Origin: Saccopteryx bilineata
Lineage: Eukaryota > Chordata > Mammalia > Chiroptera > Emballonuridae
DNA: 64,000 nt
NCBI RefSeq assembly: GCF_036850765.1
Contig: NC_089491.1
Coordinates: 181,825,520 to 181,889,519, forward strand
Direction: 5' to 3'
This document shows positions 21,581 to 33,711 of this stretch, in pieces. The translations under genes and the position numbers were made by a program. The notes under the pieces were generated by a model. The model did no database searches and had not been told where the DNA came from. It was given only the letters and a program-made list of their open reading frames with translations. Position 1 is the stretch's first letter, and the number at the start of each line of letters is the position of its first letter.

Positions 21581-22402
21581 TTATTGTATTCTTGGCTGAA
21601 AGTTCCTCTCTTTCAGAACTTTAAATATTGGGGTCCACTCTCTTCTAGCTTGTAGAGTTTCTGCTGAGAAATCTGATGATAATCTAATAGGCCTTCCTTT
21701 ATATGTTGTATTCTTCTTTTCCCTGGCTGCCTTGAGAACTTTTTGTTTGTCCTTGGTTTGTGCCAGTTTCATTATGATGTGCCTTGGAGTAGGTTTGTTG
21801 GGGTTAAGAAAACTCGGTTTTCTGTTTCTTCTTGAATTTGAGGCTTTATTTCTTTCCACAGGCTTGGGAAGTTCTTATCTATTATTTGTTTGAATATGTT
21901 TTCCATTCCATTTTCTCTCTCTTCTCCTTCTGATGTACCTATTATTCTTATGTTAGTCTTTTTGATGGAGTCAGAGAATTCCTGTAGGGCTTTCTCATTT
22001 TTTAAATTTTTGAGTCTCTCTCTTCTTTTCTCTGTTGTGCCTCAAGTTGCTTGTCTTCAATGTCACTAATCCTATATTTTATCTGACCTGTTCTATTAGC
22101 TAAGCTTTTTACCTCATTTTTCAGTTCATGAATTGAGTTTTTTATCTCTGTTTGTTTTCATAATTCCAATTTCCTTGGTATTCTTTGTGTTCATTGAGTT
22201 GTTTCTTGAGCTCCCTAAATTGCCTTTCTGTTTTTTTCATATTTCTGAGTACTTTTAGGATTTCTATTTTAAATTCTCTGTCATTTAACTCCAAGGTTTC
22301 CAATTTGTTAAATTTTTTCTCCATAGATTTTTCCTCAACTCTCTGTGCTACATCTTTGTATTTTGTATTCATGATATTCAATTTTCTTTTCCTTAATGAC
22401 AT
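21581..22402 (-). pseudogene. L1-C ORF1, decayed
   Basis: The frame opens at 22402 (MSLRKRKLNIMNTKYKDV) and stays open for 86 codons (to 22142), reading through the position where L1-B and L1-D carry TGA; here that codon is AGA (KVLRNM). The C-terminal domain survives as 21581-21859 with PSFLNPNKPTPRHIIMKLAQ and REKKNTTYKGRPIRLSSDFS, so the RRM/CTD is still recognisable. The region between the two pieces is frameshifted. It is useful as the outgroup showing the ancestral state of ORF1. Confidence 0.88.
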
Positions 22403-24924
22403 CTGAGGGTGGTTTTGTTAATAGCACTAATGAGAATTAATAAAGAATAAAAAGTAAAAAAAGTAAAAAAAATATTTTTAATTTCTTCTCTTCTTTTTCT
22501 CTTTCCCTTCCTCCTTGAGAAAATACTGAGAAAAACTGTGAACTATACTGTGCTAAATGGAACAAAAACTACCTATAATAGAGGGCCTGAGTAGGGAAGA
22601 ACTGATAAAGGGGCAAAAAAGGAGGTAGGGACCCACAAAATGCAAAAAAGGAAAAAAATTGGATCTAGAATAAAATGATTTGCTTGTAAATGATGGTCGA
22701 CTGAGAAATGTAATCAAAGGGATAAGAGGTAAATAGGAAAAAGAAAAAAAATAATATTGAATTAAGTGGAACAAAAACTATATAGAATGGAGAGCTGGGA
22801 TTGGGGGGAATGCTAATGAGCTAAAAAGCAAAGTAAAAAGCACACAAAATGCCACAAAGAAAAAATTTGTGTCCCAATAAAATAATTTGTTAGTGAGGAT
22901 TGAATGGGAGGAAAAGTAAAGGAGAAAAAAAAACTAAGAGAGAGGGAGAAAAAACAAAAACAGAAAAAAGAAAAGAAAAAAGAAAGAATTAAGGGTTTTG
23001 GAGTGTAACCCTCATAGAGAGAAAGGAAGAAAAAAAGAAAAAAAATGGGAAATGTAACACCTGTGGGTAATATAGTTCAAGATGAAGAGAAAAGAATAAG
23101 ATAGGAAGAGAATAAAAGGACCAAGGTAGAAGAAAAATAATAATAAAGAAGATAAAAGAAAAATAATAAAGTGGAAAAAGTTATAAAGTCTGTGGATTTT
23201 TCTTGATTTTGAGAGGTTATCTTCTTCATTTTACTTTCCTCTCCCTCTTCCTGGTTGGTGACTCTGTACCCCAGGCTCTGCCCCTGTAGCACACTTAGGT
23301 AGAGATTTGCAGTTGTTGAGTCTCTATGGCAATGTCATATACTACGCTTCAGTCTCATTGGTAGTCGGGGCTTGTTAGCATTTGTAGGCTCCAACAATGG
23401 GAGAGTCCATTTTCCTGGAGCCTCTCTCCTAGTCTCTCCTTCCTGAATTAACAGCCTGATGATCCAGCTTCGAGGTAGCCACTGCCTCTGCCTGAAGAGT
23501 AAAAGGCTCAAAAAGCTGGCAAATCCCCACTCTATCCCCACTCAGTGCAGGCTTCTGGGTAAGGCTCTGTCAGTCAGAACCACCAGCATAATCAGACAGG
23601 GCTGTGAACCAATTGCTCTCAAAGTGCCTTTCTATGAGCCTTCAGGTGTGTCCAGTATGCCTCAGCACTCTGTGGGACCACTCTCCCCAGGGTTTTTGCA
23701 CTTTGTAACCTGTTTTGTCTGGGAAGAAGATGCCCTAGTTACTGCCTGCAGAACAGGAGGTCTAAAAAGCTGTCAAGTCCCTCTTTTTCATGTACAGCCC
23801 TGAGTATGACAGTTCTGCCAATCAGAGCCATCAGCTTAAGCAGGTAGGGGGGCGTGTTGACTTCTGTTCAGTTCCTCAGGTATATCTAGTTAAATTTGCC
23901 TTAGCGTTCCATGGGATTGTTTCCTGCAGGTTTCTTCCTTGTTAAAAAGCCTACAGCCTATCCTGTCTAACTTCTGCAGTGTTCTCTGAGGTTTTTTTCC
24001 GCAGGAATGTGTTTTTCACCCTGAATTGGCTGACAAGAAGTTGCCCCTGCACCTAAGTGCATAGCAAGAGGCACTAAAAAATATCACGTCTCTTGTCTTA
24101 GATCGCTGATCTTAGAGAGACCTTGTCAGTTAGAGCCACATAAGTCAGTTGGGAGGTGAGCAGACTGTGGGTTAAGCTAATTTCAGTCATTAAATCAACA
24201 GATCTGCTCCAGAGACAGACAGCAAGCTGCTTGCATGCCCCTCCCCCTAGCGCTTCTGTATTTTTTTTTCCCCGGGATGTTAGTCTGAATGGCTAGGTGA
24301 GGCACCCCGCTCACCCTGGAGAAGTCCGGGCATAGGGAAGTTCACTTTTGTGCACTCCCCGCACACTGCTGAGAGTGCAGGGACCACACTGAGACTCTGG
24401 TCAAAGCCCACGCAGAGGCCTCTGACCCTGTTCCTCTGTCCAGGAACACAGGTGTCCACTCCTGGGGCACTAGGAGGAACCTCTTGCATACTATCTGTGC
24501 TTGCCAACCAGGATATCGAGTGTGATGGCGGCTGCTGCTTGCCCGCCTTTGCCAGGGTCTGGTGCAGGCGTTAGCTTGCATGGGCTGAGTCACCACAGGC
24601 ACACTCTTTCTTCGGCTTGGATGTCTGTGCTGCAGCCCAGCTCCCTCCATGTCCCCAGCCCCCCCCACTCTCTCTCAGTTTCAAGTGAAAGCAGCCCTTG
24701 CTCATGTTAGTGAGAAAGGCAGAGTGTTTCTTTCTCCATCTTATTTCCTACAGGGATGATTATATAGTTAGTCAATTTTTTGCTCAATCATACCTTCGTG
24801 TTCAGTATGTGGGACTTCCAGATGCTCCAACAATAGATTTTTCTGTCACTGGTTGAAGAACTTGTTGAAATTTTGGGGAGAGGTATCAGGAGCGCTCCTC
24901 ACAGTGCCATTTCTCTGATGTCAC
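22403..24924 (-). promoter_or_regulatory. L1-C 5' UTR with a single monomer unit
   Basis: The purine-rich ORF1-proximal part (22440-23200) aligns to L1-B. Further upstream, only one unit of the ~243-bp monomer is clear (about 24330-24560, with GCCCACGCAGAGGCCTCTGA and AACACAGGTGTCCACTCC). The rest (23640-24320) differs from L1-B and L1-D. The 5' end carries TGATGTCA (24916-24923). Confidence 0.75.
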
Positions 24925-25663
24925 TTCTCCAACAATGTATCTTTATTAAACTGTTATATATTAACAAGAAAATATAACATGACAAGAATATGGCTTTATT
25001 CATAAAATCAACTTTAGCCATGGCTTCAGAAAGCTATAGGAACAATTTGAAATAAATTACAGGAATAAATCATTTTTGAATGCACCAAAAGCTCTGCAGT
25101 GAAAAACAAGAACATATGAGGAAGGAAAAGGTGTAAACTGCTTGGGGTTACTTAATCCTTCAAGTGGAAAGTCCTGTGAATTTCATTGATAGCATATCAC
25201 TCTCATTAACATTTTTCCTCATTGGCTACTGTATTGTGATTGGCATTCTATACAAGACAGTGTTATGTTTTAAAATGTTGGTAAACCAAGCCCAGGATTT
25301 AAATTTTAGAAGTGATTTCTTATAGTGGTACATAAATAAAAGGTCTGAAAAAAAGACATATAAATCAAACAAGTGTTTCCACAATACTTCTATAGGGCAA
25401 ATCATGGAATTGTTTTTTTAAAACTTTCATGATCTCTGTCCTCTCAATTTCTAGAAAATAAAATTACTGAAATTTTTATACTGTTTTCTTAAACTGTTGG
25501 AAGTCTAAATAGGAGCAGAAAGAATGTGTACTTTAACCCTATACAGTTAAGACATCTAACTTACCCAATATCTGGCTTTTTGGATTTAAACTCATTTTTA
25601 CCTAAAATCTGAACTCTGCCTACTAGCATTGAACATGATTGAGTTCTAAAGATCCACCTATAT
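24925..25663. other. unassigned stretch, no gene seen
   Basis: AT-rich, apparently unique DNA on the 5' side of L1-C. No open frame with a recognisable domain, no RNA gene. Confidence 0.5.
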
Positions 25664-26036
25664 AACCTGACTGGTGGTTGTGCAGTGTATAGAGCACTGA
25701 CCTGGTATACTGAGGTCTTCGGTTTGAAACCCCAAGGTCTCTGGTTTGAGTGCAGACTCATCTAGTTAGAGCACAACCTTCACCAGAGCAAGGGGTCACT
25801 AGCCTGAGCATGGGATCATAAACATGATGTCATGTTTGCTGGCTTGAATCCTAAGGTTGCCAGCTTGAGCAAGAGGTCACCGTTTCGCTGATACCTCCTG
25901 GTCAAGGCACATATGAGAAAGTAATCAATGAACAACTAAGGTGCTGCAACAATGAGTTGATGTTTCTCATCTCTCTTCCTCTTCTCTCTCTCTCTCCTCC
26001 CCTCTTTCTCTCTCCTCTTTCTTGTGCTAAATAAAT
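25664..26036 (+). mobile_element. tRNA-derived SINE, type 1 long
   Basis: CCTGACTGGTGGTTGTGCAG head, B-box-like GGTTTGAAACC, several units around GGTCACTAGCCTGAGC / GGTTGCCAGCTTGAGC, GTCAAGGCACATATGAG, a TC-rich tract and an AAATAAAT tail. ATCCACCTAT (from 25652) and ATCCACTTAT (26037-26046) form a likely target duplication. Moderately diverged. Confidence 0.87.
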
Positions 26037-26046
26037 ATCCACTTAT

Positions 26047-26671
26047 TTTTTCATCATACTCATGCTCACCTTATTTCTCATCTTGAGTCTGCTTAATTAT
26101 GGTTTAACCTACATAATAAACTCTGACCTAATGTCAGCTAATTCTGGTACCAGTTCTATAAAGCTACCCTTCTATAATTCTACCCTTACAATTTCAAAAG
26201 AAAAGTTGAAGAAAGAATATAAGGCTGGTAAAGGAGTATATTTTTTCTGGAATTTTTTTGGTATTTTCAGATGAATGATATACAGTTAAATCTCATTCCA
26301 GCTCTAATTATCTCAGATGTTATTAATGCCAATTCAAGGTAGATAGTCTTTCCACCATTCAACTACAGGTGATTGTGGTGATCATTAGAATAATTAAAAA
26401 TTGAATCTCTCTTTTATTCTGAAATAATTTAAGACTAATGATAATACTATTTGTCTTCACAGAAGACACAATTTTAAAATAGGAACAGATCTTGGGTTGG
26501 AATCACAGGGCTCAACTGATGGTATCTTAACATGACAGATACAAAAATTGACCCATGCTATGAGATTTATTAGGGTTCATATATGCCAGAATATTCACTG
26601 TTTGATTTATAAGAGTAAGTAAAGAAAAAGGCATCAGATCCAAAGCCCAAATGATGTTATCATAGGCAAAT
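26047..26671. other. unassigned stretch, no gene seen
   Basis: AT-rich DNA between a SINE and an inverted L1 insertion. A 70-codon chance frame at 26062-26274 has no recognisable domain. Confidence 0.5.
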
Positions 26672-26685
26672 GAAAAACATTTTTT

Positions 26686-27639
26686 TATTAATTTTAATGC
26701 AGTAACATTGATAAATCAGGGTACATATGTTCCCAGAAAACATCTCCAGATTATTTTGACCTTTGATTATGCTGCATACCCCTCACTCAAAGTCAAATCA
26801 TCCTCCGTCACCTTCTATCTGGTTTTCTTTGTGCCCCTACCCTCCTTTCACACCCTCCCTCTCCTTCCTCGCCCCCTCCCCACCCCTCCACCCCACTCCC
26901 TGTTACCATCACATTCTTGTCCATGTCTCTGAGTCTCATTTTTATGTCCCATCTATGCATGAGTTCATGTAGTTCTTAGTTTTTTCTGATTTACTTATTT
27001 TACTCCGTATAATGTTATCAAGGTCCATCCATGTTATTGTAAATGATCCGATGTCATCATTTCTTATGGCTAAGTAGTATTCCATAGTATATATGTACCA
27101 AAGCTTTTTAATCCACTCGTCCTCTGTCGGACACTTGGGCTGTTTCCAGATCTTCGCTATTTAGAACAATGCTGCTATAAACATGGGGGTGCATTTCTCC
27201 TTCTGGAATCATTCTATGGTGTCCTTGGGGTATATTCCTAAAAGTGGGATGGCTGGGTCAAAAGGCGGTTCGATTTTCAATTTTTTGAGGAATCTCCATA
27301 CTGTTTTCCACAGAGGCTGCATTTATAAAGAACTTGTAAATCTCAACACCAGAAAGACAAACAATCCAATCAAAAAATGGGCAAAAGAAATGAATAGACA
27401 CTTCTCCAAAGAGGATATACAGATGGCCAATAGGCATATGAAAAAATGCTCAACATCATTAATCATTAGAGAAATGCAAATTAAAACCACAATGAGATAT
27501 AACCTCACACCAGTTAGAATGGAGCTCATCAACAAAACAACACAGAATAAGTGCTGGCGAAGATGTGGAGAAAAGGGAACCCTCCTGTATTGCTGGTGGG
27601 AATGCAGACTGGTGCAGCCTCTGTGGAAAAGCATTTTTT
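26686..27639. mobile_element. 5'-inverted, truncated L1 insertion (twin-priming product)
   Basis: The left part (26686-27321) is an L1 3' end in minus orientation: tail, C-rich 3' UTR, then the ORF2 C terminus. The right part (27322-27639) is the immediately upstream ORF2 segment in plus orientation and encodes [20 protein letters not shown] and [19 protein letters not shown]. An 18-base string TTTTCCACAGAGGCTGCA (27304-27321) recurs as its reverse complement at 27613-27630, marking the switch point. Flanks GAAAAACATTTTTT (26672-26685) and GAAAAGCATTTTTT (27626-27639) are the target duplication. The L1 subfamily is distinct from, and older than, L1-A, -B and -D. Confidence 0.9.
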
Positions 27640-27725
27640 GAGTCTCAGTTGACTCTTCGGTAAAATGTAGATAATATTGTGTGGTCTATCTAGATCAATA
27701 AGTCATTATTAAGCAGGCAAAAAAT

Positions 27726-27990
27726 GCCCTGACCAGTTGGCTCAATAGATAGTGTCAGCCCAGCATGCGGACGTCCCAGGTTCAATACTTAGCCAGGGCA
27801 CACATGAGAAGTGACCATCTGCTTCTCTTCTCCTCCTTCTCTCCCTCTTTCCCTGTGGCAGCCAATTGCTTGATTGGTTCGAACATCGGCCCAAGACAGG
27901 GTTGCTAGGTGAATCCTGGTCAGGATGCATGTGAGAGTCTGTCTCACTATCTCCCCTCCTCTCACTTAAAAAAATAAAATAAGATATAAT
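27726..27990 (+). mobile_element. tRNA-derived SINE, type 2, shortened
   Basis: Starts GCCCTGACCAGTTGGCTCAA, has GCCAGGGCACACATGAGAAG, TCTGCTTCTC and the ending GAGAGTCTGTCTCACTATCT. The usual central module is replaced by GGCAGCCAATTGCTTGATTG. Flanks AAGCAGGCAAAAA (27712 on) and AAGAAGGCAAAAA (27991 on) form a duplication. Confidence 0.82.
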
Positions 27991-28004
27991 AAGAAGGCAA
28001 AAAT

Positions 28005-29290
28005 AAAAACTATAATAAAAAATAAAATAAAAAAGGCAAAAAATATGGTTTTAAATGTATTAGATGAAAAATGATATATTGAAAAAGAATTGTTTGACAT
28101 GCCAGGTTGTCATCGAACTATTCTCCAATGTGTCTGTAGGTAAATATTCATTTGCTTTCTACTATAAATAAAATATGTTTTGTAAAAGATCTCTTACATG
28201 AAACAGCCTTATGAAATGCTCCCCCTCCCCATGTTTATTTAGAATAAGGGCAAAAAGAGTAAACTATTATGTGTTTTCACTACATATTTCCCAAAAAGTT
28301 ATGAAAAAGAGGTAGGGAAATAAAAGATAGTCTAAAAAGAAATAAAAATATATCTCACCAGTGTTTACATTAATTGTATAAATATGTTATCAAATACTTT
28401 TTATATAATGATATATTTTGTTTTAATGCCATCCTGTCATAAGAACATGAGTTAAAAATAATATACCAGTGTGCTACTCGGTTCATCTTAAGTATGTCCA
28501 TGTGCCCAAATATACATTTATTTTTAATCCAAGACAAACAGAAGTTAAACTTCCTACTGCCATGACCATTTCCAGTAACTCATAGCCTATTTCTTCTTCC
28601 TGGACTTGAATTGGACTTGCATTTCTATTGTCTGAAATGGTTTCCCTCTATATTAGGAGACAAACCTTTGCAATTTCCTAGTTCTAGCTTGTAACACTAT
28701 ATTTCTTTGGAGATAATAAGAGTATTACATAAATACAATTTTTTGGTAAGCTTATAGCAATTTAAAATCATCTATATAATTTGTTTTTAATAAAAAATGT
28801 TTAAAGTTATGTCATGAAGTTGATATAACTTCTTAGATTAAAAAAAATTATTTTGTGTAATGCTTTGTGATATATCTGCTTTGATAATCATTAGTGGCAC
28901 ATCTGGCCAAAACTACTCTCCACATATTGCTGAAAAGTAAGTTTATACAAACCATGACTGATAATTAGGTGGAATGTTATAAAGTGTTTAGTTATCCATT
29001 GCCATATAAAATGTCCATGTGGGCTTCTCAGTATAGTTTTTGAAATGTAACAAATAGAGATCCTTACTTTGACTGTCTTTGTGGACAGATGGCATGAGTA
29101 GGACTAAGTAATGCATTGGGCTATCACTGCACTTGTCCAGATTTATTTATAGCATACAAACCTTCCTCCAATGGCTGATTATATGCTTCATTTAATAGGA
29201 AGAAAATTAACCTCTGCTTTCTGTGCTGATGACTCCGCACGTAGCATACTACTAATGCAAAATTGTATATATTCCAGAAAGGGAATGATC
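28005..29290. other. unassigned stretch, no gene seen
   Basis: AT-rich, low-complexity-leaning DNA. No repeat that I can name, no open frame with a domain. Confidence 0.5.
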
Positions 29291-29296
29291 TTCAAA

Positions 29297-29543
29297 TCTA
29301 GTATGAGTCCATGGTCGCTGGCTTGAGCCCAAAGGATACTGGCTTGAAGCCCAAGGTTGCTGGCTTGAGTCCAAGGTTGCTGGACTATAGCCTCCTGGTC
29401 AACGCACATATGAGAAAGCAATCAATGAACAACTAGAGTTCTGGAATAAGGAATTGATGCTTCTCATCTGTCTCCCTTCCTGTCTGTCTGTTCCTATCTG
29501 TCCCTGTCTGTGTCTCTCTCTGTCTCTGTCATAAATAAATAAA
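29297..29543 (+). mobile_element. 5'-truncated type 1 SINE
   Basis: It lacks the tRNA-like head and starts within the CTTGAGC units (GTCGCTGGCTTGAGCCC, four units). It then has GTCAACGCACATATGAG, ATCAATGAACAACTAG, TGATGCTTCTCATCTG, the pyrimidine tract and a (TAAA)n tail. 5' truncation is unusual for a SINE. Confidence 0.85.
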
Positions 29544-29547
29544 TACA

Positions 29548-29579
<32 letters not shown>

Positions 29580-29588
29580 CATACATAC
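29544..29588 (+). repeat. (ATAC)n microsatellite at a SINE tail
   Basis: About eleven ATAC units, grown out of the (TAAA)n tail of the preceding SINE. Confidence 0.95.
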
Positions 29589-29589
29589 C

Positions 29590-30110
29590 TAAATTGTTTT
29601 ATTGGACCCAAGGGATAGAAGCAATTTTTAGTCCACTAGTTAAAATAATTAAGTTTGGAAAAAAGAATGAAAGTATTTAATTTCCTGGCATAACCAAAAA
29701 GAGAGTGATATTTTAAGTAACATTTTCACATAATTCTATACATTTGCAGGTCTTGTAATGTATCCATTTTTGGGGAAAAAAAGAAAGGTTCAGTGCAGTA
29801 AAGGAGATATTTTAACTCCAAATTCTAGGTATCACTTACTTTTTAATTGAAAAAAATCCCCAAAGAACACACTATGAGCTAGGAAGCATAATTTTAAATA
29901 TAGAAGGCATATTTTTTTTTACAACACAAAGTTTACTGACACAGATTAAAATATTTTATAGTTTCAATTACTTTAATTAGGGCTGTTTTGGTGTAATTAC
30001 ATATCTTAATGCTTTCAAAAAACCATAATATGGGAAATATACTTGGTACCACAATTTCACTCTTTAGACAAATAAACTATTTAGAAGCATTAATATAGTA
30101 GTTATTTATA
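29590..30110. other. unassigned stretch, no gene seen
   Basis: AT-rich DNA without recognisable features. Confidence 0.5.
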
Positions 30111-30114
30111 GAAA

Positions 30115-30765
30115 ATGTATATTTATAAATCACAAATGGCACTGGAAATCAACATGCAAAAAAACCCCAAAAAACAAAAATAAATTTAAAAAATCCAAAG
30201 AATCTAGACACAGACCTTACAGTTTTCACAAAATGTATTTTAGTATGGATCAGGAGTCTGAAAGTAAATGGCAAAACTGTAAAGCTTCTAGGAGAAAACT
30301 TAGGAGAGAAATCTAGATGATTTTGGATTTGGCAATGAATTTTCAGTTATAACATCAGAAGCAAAATCTATAAAAGAAAAATTTGATAGGTGAAAATTTC
30401 TTAAATTTAAACACTTCAGCCCTGCAAAAGACACTCGATAAAGAATGAGAAGACAAGCCAGAGACTGAGAGAAAATTTTGCAGATGACATATCTGATAAA
30501 GTAAGTACATTTCTTTACAATACCCAAAGAATTCCTAAAACCCAATAATTAGAAAACAAACAACCAACATAAAAACAATCTGACTAGATCCTTCACCAAA
30601 GAAAATATACAGATGGCATATAAGCACATGTAAAGATGCTTAATGTCATATGTCATTAAGGAATTGCAAAATGAAACAATAGAATATCACCACACACCTA
30701 TTAGAATGAATAAAATAAAAAACACTGACAACACCAAATGCTGGTGAGGAAATAGAGCCAAAGAC
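30115..30765 (+). mobile_element. ancient L1M ORF2 C-terminal fragment
   Basis: Decayed L1 sequence with landmarks such as GGATCAGGAGTCTGAAAGTA, AAGCTTCTAGGAGAAAACTT, ACACTCGATAAAGAATGAGA, AAATATACAGATGGCATATAAG and CAAATGCTGGTGAGGAAATA in the order of an ORF2 C terminus. Many stops. Older than all the full-length L1s here. Confidence 0.72.
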
Positions 30766-31293
30766 TCCAAAATAAAGTCAGTTCATTTAAAAATGGGTTA
30801 AATTAGGAATAAGCAAAACTAAATTTAGACAGAATAAGTTTCAATCTAGACCAATACATGCCTATTAATAAAAAGCTCTTTCAAAAGTAAAATCACACAG
30901 ATTTTGTCACAGTTAATATAAAAAAAATAGTTAGAGATTCAAGGTCAGTAAAATCTATTCAATCTTATTTTGTGCTTTGGGTGAAAAAGCAACATGGAAT
31001 TTCAGTTACCTATATGTATCGATATAAGGAAGATAAACCATATGACTTATTATATGAACTCCTGTATTTATTAACTCAAATGCGAACACATACACACACA
31101 TATTGTTAAATGATCTAGTAAAAGATACAAAAAGTGAAAAAGCAATTATAAGGTAATTAGCACATTAATTAGCACACTAGACAGATTTAAGAGCCTTCCA
31201 TTAAAGGGAAATTAGACAAAAATAAGCAGACATTTTAATTTTTTTGCTGAGCTGTAAGGATGTAAGAAAAATTATTAAGATTATTCCCCCATT
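30766..31293. other. unassigned stretch, no gene seen
   Basis: AT-rich DNA up to the left target duplication of L1-D (31294-31306). Confidence 0.5.
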
Positions 31294-31306
31294 AAAATGC
31301 TTTAGA

Positions 31307-33711
31307 GTAACAAATGGAGAGAGTAATGGCGGGGTAGGAAGCGATACCGATAAATCTCCCCCAAAACTCAACAAGATCTTCAACCAGAAACAGAAAAACC
31401 TATACTTGGAGCTTCCAGATGCTTCGCAATACACCCAAAGGTATGATTGAGTGAAAAATTGGCTAAATATATAACCAAACCCCGAAGGAAATAGGGAGTA
31501 AGAAATGCTCCGCCTTCCTCACTAACCTAAACAGGGCGGCTTTCTCTGGTAACTGTGAATATAGAAACTGAGGCGGGCAAAGGGGGTGAATAGATCCAGG
31601 CCGCGACAAAAACGGCCAAACCAGGCTGTGGCACGGAGATCCAAGCCAAGGAAAAACTGATCCTGTGGCAAACCGGGCAATACAAGCTAACACTAGTGCC
31701 AAACCCAAACAAAGAAAGACAAGCGGAGCGGCCATTTTACCCGGTCTCCTGGTCGGCGTGCGCGCAGTTAGTGGGTGAGAATTTCTTTGTAGGCCCCGAG
31801 AGTGGGTGCCCGTGTTGCCCCACGGAGAGACAGGGTCAGAGGCCTTTTTGTGGGCCGAGGGCAGAGTCTCTGGGCAGCCCCAGTGCCCTGGGAAAGCCAC
31901 GCATGGGAGGGAGTGAGAACTAATTCCAACGGTGGAGATTTTCCATGCTGGAGGGTGTTTCACTCAGAGGAAACGCGGCCGGCCTCATATCCTGGTGTGC
32001 GCGCGCAGATAGGGAATGAAAGATTCCTCCGAGTGCCTTGGAAGTGCGCACCCGTGTAATCGCACAGAGGGGCAGAGTCAGGGGCCTTTGTGTGGGCCAA
32101 AGCGGAATCTCAGGCCGCCCCAGCGCCTTGCAAAAGCCGCGCACGGGGACGGAGTGAGACTCAATTCCAACGCTGCAACTTTTCCCTGTGGTTGGGGGTT
32201 TCACTCAGAGTGTCAGACTGCTGGCCGGATATCCTGGTCGCAGACAGTGAGTGAGAGTTTCCTCCAAGCGCCCCGTAAGTGGGCGCCCGCTTGTGTTACC
32301 GAATAGAGTGGCAGAGCCAGAGGTCTTTGAGTGGGCTGAAAGCCCGCCTGATTATGCTAGCAGCTCTGACTGACTGAGCCTTACCCAGAGCCCTGTGCTG
32401 AGTGGAAATAGAGTGGGGAGTTGCCAGCTCTTTGAGCCTCTTACTATCCAGGCAGAGGCAGCAGCAACCCCATAGCTGGATTATCAGGCTACTAATTGAG
32501 GAAGGAAAGACTAGGAGAAAGGCTCCAGGAACATGGATTCTCTCACTGTCAGAGCCTATAAATGCTAATGAGCTTCGACTGCCAACGAGACTAAAGCACA
32601 ATACATGACATTGCCATAGAGACTTATCAACTGCAAACCTCTACCTGAGCGTGCCAAAGGGGCAGAACCCGGGGTACAGAGTCACCGACCAGGAAGAGGG
32701 AGAGAAAAGAAAAAGCAAGAAGATAACCTCTCAAAATCAAGAATAATCTGCAGACTTTATAACCTATCCCATTTTATTATATTTGTTCGTTTGTTTCTCT
32801 TCATTCTTGATACTTCTTTTTCCTCCTCCAATTTGGCCAATTAACTCTCTACCGGTCTTACTTTCTCCTCTCCTTGAACTACACTACCCATAAGTGTTAC
32901 ATCTCCCATTATCTTTTCTCTTCGCTTCCTTTCTCTCTATGAGGGTGGCACTCCAAAACCCTTAACTCTCTCTCTCTCTCCTTTCTTTTTTCTTCTTTTA
33001 GTGGTTCCCTCTTTTTTTCTCTCTCTCTCTTTCTTTTCTCCCTCTATATTAGTTTCTTCCTTTCTCCTTTACATCTCCTCTCATTCAAACCTCAATAACA
33101 AACAAATTATCTTATCTGGGACTCAAACTTATGTTTGTGGCATTTTGGGGGGTTTTTACTTCACCTTTTTAACTCACTAGCAGTGCTCCCATCCCTGGCT
33201 CTCCATATTATCTAGTTCTTGTTCCACTAAATACAATAGTAATTTTTTAATTTGTCCCCCCATTTTTCCATTTTCCTCTTATTCCTCTCATCATAACTCT
33301 TAGACAACCAACACCTAAAAGCAAATTATTTTATTCTTGACCCAAATTTTTTCCTTATTTTCTTTTTGTGGGTCCAAGCGCACTTTTTTTTCTTTTTTCT
33401 TTTTTCTTTTTTTTTTTTTTTGCCCCTTTAATACTTTTCCCCAATTCAGGCCCTCCATCATAGGCATTGTATGTTATAATTCACAGTACACCACAAGATT
33501 TTCTCAAGAAAGAGGGGAGAGGAGAGGAGAGGACAAAAGGAGGGGGGGAATAATTTCCTTTTTTTTAATTTTAATTTTATTTTATTTTTATTTATTTCAT
33601 TATTATTTTTTTTAAAAAACAACTCTTTTCGATTTTTTATTATTTTATTATTTTTTTAACTTTTTATTCTTTATTAAATCTCATTAATACTATCAACAAA
33701 ACCACCCTCAG
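31307..33711 (+). promoter_or_regulatory. L1-D 5' UTR (promoter region)
   Basis: The CpG-rich first kilobase contains the monomer array. A pyrimidine-rich second half follows (C/T runs at 32930-33090 and 33390-33420), then AT-rich sequence up to ORF1. The first bases carry TAATGGCGGGG, a YY1-type core. Confidence 0.83.
31735..32340 (+). repeat. tandem ~242-bp monomers in L1-D 5' UTR
   Basis: CCCGTGT-type landmarks at 31809, 32051 and about 32291 are 240-242 bp apart. GTTTCACTCAGAG recurs near 31957 and 32198. About 2.5 units, collinear with those in L1-B. Confidence 0.8.

Larger units (their letters stand above)
18057..24924 (-). mobile_element. L1-C: older LINE-1, 3' end missing
   Basis: Same lineage as L1-B and L1-D but clearly more diverged, with many indels and CpG losses. 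From the 5' end at 24924 it runs through a 2.5-kb 5' UTR, ORF1 (21581-22402) and ORF2 (from 21090). It stops at about 18057, at the point matching 11290 in L1-B. About 1 kb of ORF2 C terminus, 3' UTR and tail are absent. The break is where the 5' end of L1-B begins, with no gap. Confidence 0.94.

Noticed and set aside
27183..27641. 152-codon frame as a gene
   Set aside because: It joins antisense and sense halves of the inverted L1 insertion by chance; only the second half is true ORF2 sequence.
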